Positions 56,746 to 64,000 of a stretch of 64,000 bases of DNA are shown here, piece by piece. The position numbers were made by a program, and so were the translations under genes. The stretch spans positions 14,542,001-14,606,000 of the forward strand of contig JASXTE010000012.1 of NCBI GenBank assembly GCA_030280995.1, in the 5' to 3' direction. This DNA is from Hemileia vastatrix (Eukaryota > Basidiomycota > Pucciniomycetes > Pucciniales > Zaghouaniaceae). The number at the start of each line of letters is the position of its first letter. Position 1 is the first letter of the stretch. The notes beneath the pieces are model-generated. The model had not been told where the DNA came from. It saw only the letters and a list, made by a program, of their open reading frames with translations, and made no database searches.

Positions 56746-59700
56746 GAATTTATTAAATATCATCAAGCACTTCATTTGATATCCCATCACCAGCTAGTTC
56801 AGTTCTTTCATCAGACTCCCCTACAGCTACTACTCAACCTCCACCACTCATCATTGAAAACACTGAAATTTCCTTACTTCCTCACAAAATATTCCTATTT
56901 TATCTTCAAAATATTTTTAAAAATGGCATATCAGAATTCTTTCCCATCTTAATTTTCATAAATTAAAATCCTTATTTTTAGGAAATGTATTACAACCTCA
57001 TAAAAATGACTTTCAAACTCTCAAAGATTAATGCTGGAAATTGAGTGGCCTTTGTCACTGAAGAAGATATGGAGAAACCTTGAAAAATGTGGTAAAAATT
57101 ATGAGCTCAATATGCCTCTGATTATGCTAAAAATAGAGTATTGATTTTCAGTTGCTACCATGATTTTAAGTGTCATGAAAAAATCCTCAAAACATTTGTC
57201 ACCATATTGAGAACTTGAATCAATGAACAAGGAGAAATTGAAGTATCTTTTGAAAGAGATCTCAATCACATCACATCTTACACCTCTTAACTGAATCATA
57301 TCAGACTTTTAAATCCCTCATCTTACACTCCTCTGAAGTATCTAATCAAAAACTTTCAGTTCATAATCTTTTATCTTGCCTTGCTAGATTAGCTATAGAA
57401 TTAGAATATGATATCACTAAAAATTAAGCACTCATCTCTAAATCTAAAAATCCAGATAAACTAAAATGGCAAGTTTCTTTCAATGGAAAACATAATCCAA
57501 ATGCAAAACACAGTGAAGAAAACTGTTTTGAGCTTCATCCCAAAAAGAAGAAAAGTTGATACATCTCACAAAATGTGTCAACCACAGAATCTGATATACA
57601 TGCTAATACCAGCTATAATCTGGCTAAAATATTTAAAGCCATTTTACAAAATACTTCTGGTAATCTCATTGTATTTGATAGTGGTGAAACAGTACATATT
57701 TTCCAAAATCAAAAATACTTCAAAAATTATCATTTTACTTGTGAGCTGAAAAACCTAGACAATGGCTCTATCATTTACAGCCAAGGAATAGGATCAGTGG
57801 ATCTTATTACACTGAGAGAAGTGATCACATTTACTAAGTGTCCTAATTTTATTTTTATAAACCAGAATCTGGTTGGGATAGGTCCATTCATTGTTCAAGG
57901 ATGTACTCAAGTCACAAATCCTGATGGTACCATTCAAATTCACAAAGATGATAAAATCATATTTGACAGAAATTGGGATCCACTTGAAGGACTTATTGCT
58001 TTTAATTCTAAGTTTGGCAATTATTTTACTTCTTATTTCAAATATTTTCTGTTATCTAAATCTAAATCTCTTTGGCATTATAGATTGAAGAATATTTAAA
58101 TAAACTTCAAAAAGTTCTTGGCTTTAGTTTTGAAACTATCTAGATATTTTTGAGCCTTGAATTAATGCTAAAAATTCTTCTCATCCTTTTTCTGGAGCTA
58201 TTCCCAGAGGCAGTTGTTTTCTTGAATTTTTACATTGTTATTTAAGTGAAAAAATTACTCCACCCTCTAAAGGGAAACCCCATTATTACTTAAAAATAAC
58301 CAATTCCTTTATGTAATATTTTTTTTATTTACTATTGAAAATAAAGCAGATACTTATGATACTTTTTTTTAATTCAAACTCAAGTTGAGAATTAATCAAC
58401 TCAAAAAATAGCCAATCTTGTTTGTGACAATGGCACCAAATTTATTAATAAAAGATTCATTTCTCTAAGCATTAAAGAAGGATTTAAGATTATTAACACT
58501 TCAACTTACACTCCCCAAAAGAATCTGATTTCTGAATGATGAAATTGAATTACCACTGAAATGGCTCAATCAATACTTTTTCATTCAAAGATACCAGTGA
58601 AGTTTTGAGAAGAGGCCATAAACACTTCAGTCTATATTGAAAGTTGCCTTCCATGTTACAGCATAAATTTTAAGACACCATATGAAATAAAATTTTATAA
58701 AACTTTAAAGGTAACTCATATGCAAACTTTTGGTTGTATGTTTTATGCTTTAATTGATAAAATTCTAAGAAAAGGAAAATTTTCTCCAAATTCTATCAGA
58801 TGTTTTTTTCTTGGATATGCTGAAAAAACTACTTTGTGTTGACTTTTAAAACTTGATAATAATAAAATCATATATTCTCATAGTGTAATTTTTGATGAAT
58901 TAAATTTTACTTTATCTAAAAATTTCAAAAATAACATCCAACTAGTTAAAATTTCCAGTCAATGTGCAGACAATCTTCAACCCATTTTCAAATCCAATGA
59001 AGACTCTTCAAATGATCATTCAGCTCAAGAAGTCTAATCTTCAAAACAAGATGCCAATTAAATGTTACCCAATAAAAATCAAATAAATTCAAAAATTTCT
59101 AAATTTTGTAAATATAAAATGACATCAAATAAAGCAATAAAATATATCAACTCCAATATTTATGCTAATAACATAATTGAAGGTTCTAGGACACATTATA
59201 AACAAGTTCTCAACACTGCTTCATTAATTGAAAATTATATTTTCATGACTTCAGCACTTTCCTCTCATTCTCAAAATTATCTTACATCAAACTTAATTTC
59301 TTCTGTTCCACTCACTTATGATGAAGAAATAAATTGCTCTGATGGTGATGACTGGATTAATGCCATTGATAAGGAACTGGAAATTATTGATAAACAAAAG
59401 GTATGGGAAATAATTGAGAAGCCAAAAAATGCTCTAAAAATTGGTTCAGTGTGGATTTTAAAAATCAAAGGAGATGCTGATGCTAATCTTAGGAAATAAA
59501 AAGTGAGACTTTGTGCTAGAGGATTCTCACAGAAAGCTTGTATAAAATATTTTGAAACATTTTCTCCAATGGGAAGATTGACTACCCTACAAGTTCTCAT
59601 CAGCATTTCCAACAGTGAATATTGGGATTTTGTAAAAATGAATGTCAAATAAGCTTTCTTCATGAAAATACAGATGAAGAAGTGTTTATGAATTTTACTT

Positions 59701-61140
59701 TAGGAATGAAAAAACCTGGATATCTCAAGAATCCTGTCTTATTACTAAAAAAATCTCTCTATGGCTTAAAACAAGCCTCACATTGTTGGCATAATTAGCT
59801 CCTCAATTTCTTCTACTCAATTAATATTTATCCATCTTCTTCCAACCTGTGCTTATTTATTCATGAGGATGAACTTAATCCTTGTTTTTTCCATGTACAT
59901 GTGAAGGGTCTGTCAACTTTTAGTAAAAACATTGAATGTTTTAAAGAGGCAATCAAAACTCACTTTGAAATGAAATATTTGGGAGTTGCAAGATTTATTC
60001 TTGTAATGTGTGTAACTATAAATCATCAATCTAAAAATCTGACATTATGACAAGATCAAGAGATCAAATATCTATTGATCTCATATTAAATGCTGGTTTT
60101 TAAACTAATTTCAAGACCAATGATGGTGAACACCCAGTTAGAAAAAGACACTGAAGAAGAATTCAATAAATTTTATAAGTTAAGTATTAATTATTGACAA
60201 TCTGTTAGACATCTTAATCATACACTACGCAATATAGGGGGTGGACTTTCTAGCAAGTCCTCAACCCGAACTCAGATGGAACTCAGATGGAACTCATACT
60301 GAACCCATACTGAACTCTACTTGAACAACCACCTAAAACTTTTCTGCTGAGTGGTGTTCATCCCTGATTGTATGGTTCCTTTATCAATAGCTCAATGTGA
60401 GTTCAATCTGTGGTGAGTTTGGGTCCAAGGTTGCGGACTTGCTAGCAAGTCTTCCCCCCATATTGTGTGGTGATATCTCTTGAGGTACTCATCCCAATAT
60501 TTCTTTTGTCAATATTTAACTTGCACAACATCTTAATTATCCAGGCATCAAAAATTGGATTTCATTCAAAAGATTCTTACATTATTTATAAGGTTCAATG
60601 TATAAATCACTTTTTTTTCAAAATTTTTAATAACCTTCTGAATCAAGGCAATCTTATCCATTTCATGCCTGATGGTTATGTGGATGCTTATTGGTCCACT
60701 TCTCATGAAACACAAAGGTCTACAACTGAATATTTGTTTATTATTAATGGAACTGGAGTCATTTAGCACTGTTAAAAACAACCAAGCATTTCTTTAAGTA
60801 CATCCAATACTGAAATTAAAGCAAATTTTTATTCTAGTAAAGAGGCAACTTGGATGTAAAACTTACTCATTGATTTAGGCTATGATTGAAAGGCATCAAA
60901 AAGACTATTTTCTGAAAATAAAGAAAGTATTTCAGTGTGAAAAAACCCTGTGTTTCATGCTAGAATAAAGAAAATTAAAATACAATTTTATTGCATCAGA
61001 GAAAAATTCATTAAAGCTCCAATTGATCTCCAATATATTCTGACTTCTGATATAGTTGCTTTTATATTCTCCAAATCACTCAGTAAAGAAAATTTATAAA
61101 ATTCACAAATAAAGTTTTCTTGATAGATAAGATTGACAGC
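56746..61140 (+). pseudogene. Copia gag-pol relic
   Basis: Gag region (56760-57480) is strongly decayed. From 57575: protease-like LIVFDSGETVHIF, then GAG-pre-integrase SLWHYRLK (58075). Integrase: IVCDNGTKFIN (58415) and FGCMFYALIDK (58730). RT: DGDDWINAIDKELEIIDKQK (59345), KSLYGLKQASHCW (59750) and FHVHVKGLSTF (59890; the HVDD active site reads HVKG). RNase H: YVDAYWSTSHETQRSTTEYL (60675), SLSTSNTEIKANFYSSKEA (60793) and KAPIDLQYILTSDIVAF (61013). Stops and shifts are numerous. A CACTA MITE splits it at 60223. Confidence 0.85.
60223..60472 (-). mobile_element. CACTA-type MITE, copy 2
   Basis: 250 bp, the inverse of copy 1 (9960-10175). Ends CACTACGCAATATAGGGGG and, inverted, CACCACACAATATGGGGG, with ATA on both sides (60220-60222 and 60473-60475). 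Removing it with one ATA restores the Copia reading LNHIS. It contains a short direct repeat GGAACTCAGAT and the two subterminal GCTAGC/TCTAGC palindromes. Confidence 0.88.
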
Positions 61141-61254
61141 AAGGGTGGATTTGAAGATTTGTAGTTATTCTTTCCTTCTCCAACTTATTTTATTTTATAT
61201 GCTGAGAATTCATCATTCATGCATGAGCTGAGAATTTCTACTTATTATATTATT

Positions 61255-61856
61255 TTATCATGCCTTATTGATGTGCCATTTTTCAATATTTTACAAGCAT
61301 ACTATTTCTAATCCATACATATTCTATTCACATATTTATATATCTATATACTCAGTTAGAACTGATTAACCTATTTGTAGAGCACTTGTATATATAATCA
61401 ACTATATACATACCCTAACATCAATGTATTTAAGAACGCTCATCACACTGTGACTTGGCATTCACTTTCTACCCATTTATTTAATTTTCACTTTTCTTAT
61501 TGTCTTCTCATCTTATTCTAAATCATTTAGTCCTTCTTTATTTCTCTATTGTCCTCGCTTGTCTGTCCCACTCCCTCGTCTACCATTGTTCTGTGTCCTT
61601 AGTCTCCTAGTCCACTAACACAATCTGTTGATTGTTATCAGGTAAAACTTTATGTGCTCTACGACTGCAATGCAATTCACTTTCTACCCTTTTATATTAT
61701 TTTAACTTTTCTTATTGTCCGCTCATCTTATTCTACATCATTTAGTCCTTCTTTATTTCTCTATTGTCCTCGCTCATCTGTCCCACTCCCTTGTCCACCA
61801 TTGTCCTGTGTCCTTAGTATCCTAGTCCACTAACACAATCTTTTGATTTTTATCAG
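61255..61856 (+). repeat. 5' LTR of second Copia element (left end uncertain)
   Basis: Ends ..TTTTTATCA just before the primer site. Contains a 215-bp tandem duplication (TTCACTTTCTACCC at 61461 and 61676), each unit ending ACACAATCTKTTGATT and ATCAGG. The left end cannot be fixed because the partner LTR is outside the window. Confidence 0.65.
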
Positions 61857-61870
61857 GGTTATGGGCCCAG
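61857..61870 (+). other. Primer-binding site, half-tRNA(iMet) type
   Basis: GGTTATGGGCCCAG one base after the LTR; identical to the primer-site type known from Drosophila copia. Confidence 0.85.
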
Positions 61871-61968
61871 CGCCCCTGCATTTAATCTAAGCTGGCAACA
61901 CCCCAATCAACTAACGTGTCATCCCCTCCGTCAAGTCCTTTTCACTCTTCCCATACTTCCACACCAAG

Positions 61969-64000
61969 AATGACAACACCAGCTCCACCTCCCAATTTTT
62001 CTTACCTTCAAGATTCCTCTAATTACTCTGAAATCAAAGGCATTGAGAAATTTAATGATAAAAACTACAGTACTTGAAAGAGAGACATTAAATATTCCCT
62101 TACCGTGTGAAATCTTGATCAATTTCTACTTGAAGACTGCCCTATCCCTACCAATCCTGATCTCCTTAACATCTTCAACATTTAACAAAGACAAACAAAT
62201 ACCAATATTAAGATGTTCATGGATAGGCTAAATCAACATAAATTCATTTTAGACGACAATGTAGTAGAGCCAGCTCAACTTTGGAAACGTATTAGGGACC
62301 ACTACGCATCCAAATTAACTCAGAACTGCTCCTATGTTGTCAGCCAATTATTCAAGATCAAGTTTACTGAAGGAAACCTACTTGAAGCAATGAATAATTT
62401 CAGAGGAACAATGAAACTACTTTTCAAGGTGGTTCCTGATCTGTTTAAGTACAATATACTCTTCTATATCATGGAAAGCTACGTACTCAATCTTCTTCCT
62501 GAATCCTATCAAACTTCAGCTACAATCATCCTGAGTAAATACAACATCACCAATCAAAGACCTATGATTTAAAATATCTTTCAGATATAGAAACTGAGGC
62601 TACATGACAAAAAGCCTTAACCTTATCAAACTCAGGCTCAGTCTTGGCTGTGGACACCAAGACCAAACAGCTCTGCTCAAAGGGCAAACACAATCCCTTA
62701 GCACTTCACTCTGAATCTTCCTGCTTTCACCTTCATCCCAAGAAATGTGACAAATTTCTCAAAAGTAAAAATGAAAGGGAGAATCGCAATAAAAAAACTC
62801 ACACAAAGTACTATCAGTTACCAACAATCTACCCAATGACCATTCCATCCTGGACAGTGGCGCATCATTTTCCATCTTTAATAACCAAAATTTCTTTGAG
62901 ACGTTTCACAATACAAAAACCTCCTTATCTATGGCTAATGGAGACGAGCTAACTGCCCTTGGACAAGGGAAAGCTCTGTTTTCATCAAGCTCAGGTTATC
63001 AATTTCATATCAAAAATTCTCTCTATGCACTCGACGTCAAAGCAAATCTAATTTCTCTAGTGGACATATTATCAGACAAACGGAGCATCATCAATGAAAT
63101 AGGACAATTCAAGATAAAGGACCAGAACTCTACTCTTATTGAATGTTCTGCAAAAGGACGTATCTTAAATTTTCCATCAATCAAAAATTCACTCTTAAAT
63201 TCAATCAAAAATATTGATTCGACAGATGAAAAGCTAAGACTTCTCCATCATAACTATGGTCATCCCAATAATCAAACTATGGCAAGAATACTACCAGGTT
63301 TGGACTTCTCTAATTTTTCCTGTAAAACATGTGCACTTTCTAAAGCTTATTTCCAACTCCCAAATTCCCTCTGGACGTTGTTCATATGGACTTGTGCAGC
63401 CCTATCACTCCCAAATCCAAAGGAGGCAAAACCTACTTTCTTCAAATTGTAGATGGACACTCTAGATTTTGACATGTTAAATTTTTACAACTCAAATCAG
63501 AAACATTTGAAAAATATAGAGACTTTGAGACACTGGTTGAAAATCCACTGGAGCGGAAAGTCAAATGTATAGTCTCAGATAACAGTGGAAAATTTGTCAA
63601 TTCATCTACAAGAAATCACGTCAAAAATAAAGGGATCATTCATTTATGCACTGCTCCTTATTCTACCCAACAGAATCCAATTTCTGAAAGAGGGAATTGC
63701 TCTATTTTCAAAAAGGCTAAATGCCTACTGATAGAATCTGGACTGGATGCTCACTGGTGGGCTGAAGCCGTCAATACTGCCACTTACTTGCTCAATATTC
63801 TCCCATCCACTTCTCTTGAAAACAACAAATCCCCATGGGGATTATGGCACAAAAATGTCAAACCACCATCCAAACTACATCCCTTTGGTTCTGACATTCT
63901 TTTCTATCTTCAAAAACAACAACGCCTGGGAAAATTTAATAATAGTGGTGAAGAGGGAATATTCATTGGATATTGCGAAGGTCATGTCAGTTACAGAATC
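61969..64000 (+). pseudogene. Copia gag-protease-integrase, truncated by window edge
   Basis: ATG 61969 opens a gag with NFSYLQDSSNYSEIKGIEKF (Asn-rich start), stops near 62076 and 62182, then a long gag frame (62213-62572; PAQLWKRIRDHYASKL, LPESYQTSATIILSKY). Next is a Cys/His stretch (62670-62750), SILDSGASFSIF at about 62850 (frame-shifted protease), a frame 62931-63452 ending in LHHNYGHPNNQTMARI and CKTCALSKA (GAG-pre-integrase). Integrase core: IVSDNSGKFVNS (63570) and NPISERGNCSIFKKAK (63675; Glu kept), running to the edge as IFIGYCEGHVSYR. Fewer lesions than the neighbouring Copia copy, but several frameshifts. Confidence 0.85.

Larger units (their letters stand above)
56208..61254 (+). 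mobile_element. Decayed Ty1/Copia element
   Basis: 5' LTR 56208-56731 and the start of the 3' LTR (from about 61150) share TGTGAAGATT../TTTGAAGATT.. and ATGCTGAG..ATTCATCA..CATGAGCTGA. The primer site follows the 5' LTR. Pol is in Copia order but full of stops. An AAGGGTGGA polypurine tract (61141-61149) precedes the 3' LTR, which seems cut short near 61254 by the next element. Confidence 0.75.

Overview
The window looks like a TE-saturated, AT-rich stretch of a filamentous-fungal genome, most likely a rust fungus (Pucciniales). I infer this from short GT-AG introns (45-63 bp), Ty3/Gypsy chromoviruses with a chromodomain, Copia elements with a half-tRNA(iMet) primer site, MULE transposase relics followed by an OTU-type protease motif, PIF/Harbinger and Tc1-like transposases, and a TET-like 2OG-Fe(II) oxygenase relic. 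All of these are common in large, low-GC rust genomes. The species cannot be fixed from sequence alone.

Layout. 1-6.7 kb: a minus-strand Ty3/Gypsy relic (pol linker, retropepsin, gag, primer site, putative LTR), then the 3' half of a Copia element with its LTR and a 93-bp tandem repeat. 6.7-23.8 kb: one PIF/Harbinger transposon whose two 32-bp terminal repeats (30/32 identical, AAT on both sides) have been pushed 17 kb apart by nested insertions. These are a CACTA-type MITE, a solo LTR (TSD CTTAT), a full-length 8.8-kb chromovirus (TSD ATTAC) and a second-family solo LTR lying in the intron of the Harbinger transposase. The host transposon also contains a hypothetical multi-exon ORF and a TET-like oxygenase relic.

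23.8-45.6 kb is the least invaded part. It holds the only convincing host gene, a four-exon minus-strand C2H2 zinc-finger protein (27.85-30.41 kb). It also holds a SINE-like insertion with a 15-bp TSD, at least five families of short TIR elements (MITEs), and a young, apparently intact 5.3-kb Copia element with identical LTRs and one 1577-aa ORF, inserted into a 125-bp MITE.

45.65-50.09 kb is a Tc1/mariner-like element with TIRs of about 415-430 bp. It carries a degraded DDE transposase on one strand and a separate accessory gene on the other, the latter split by a solo LTR. 50.5-56 kb holds a Tourist-like MITE, a Harbinger transposase fragment, a second CACTA-like MITE, a long poly(GA7) tract and a MULE-OTU relic. 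56.2-61.2 kb is a decayed Copia element with a CACTA MITE in its RNase H region. 61.3-64 kb is the 5' part of another Copia element that runs off the window.

Apart from the zinc-finger gene and the intact Copia ORF, essentially every coding region is a broken transposon gene. The main interest is the nesting history, the cargo genes of two DNA transposons, and the MITE families.
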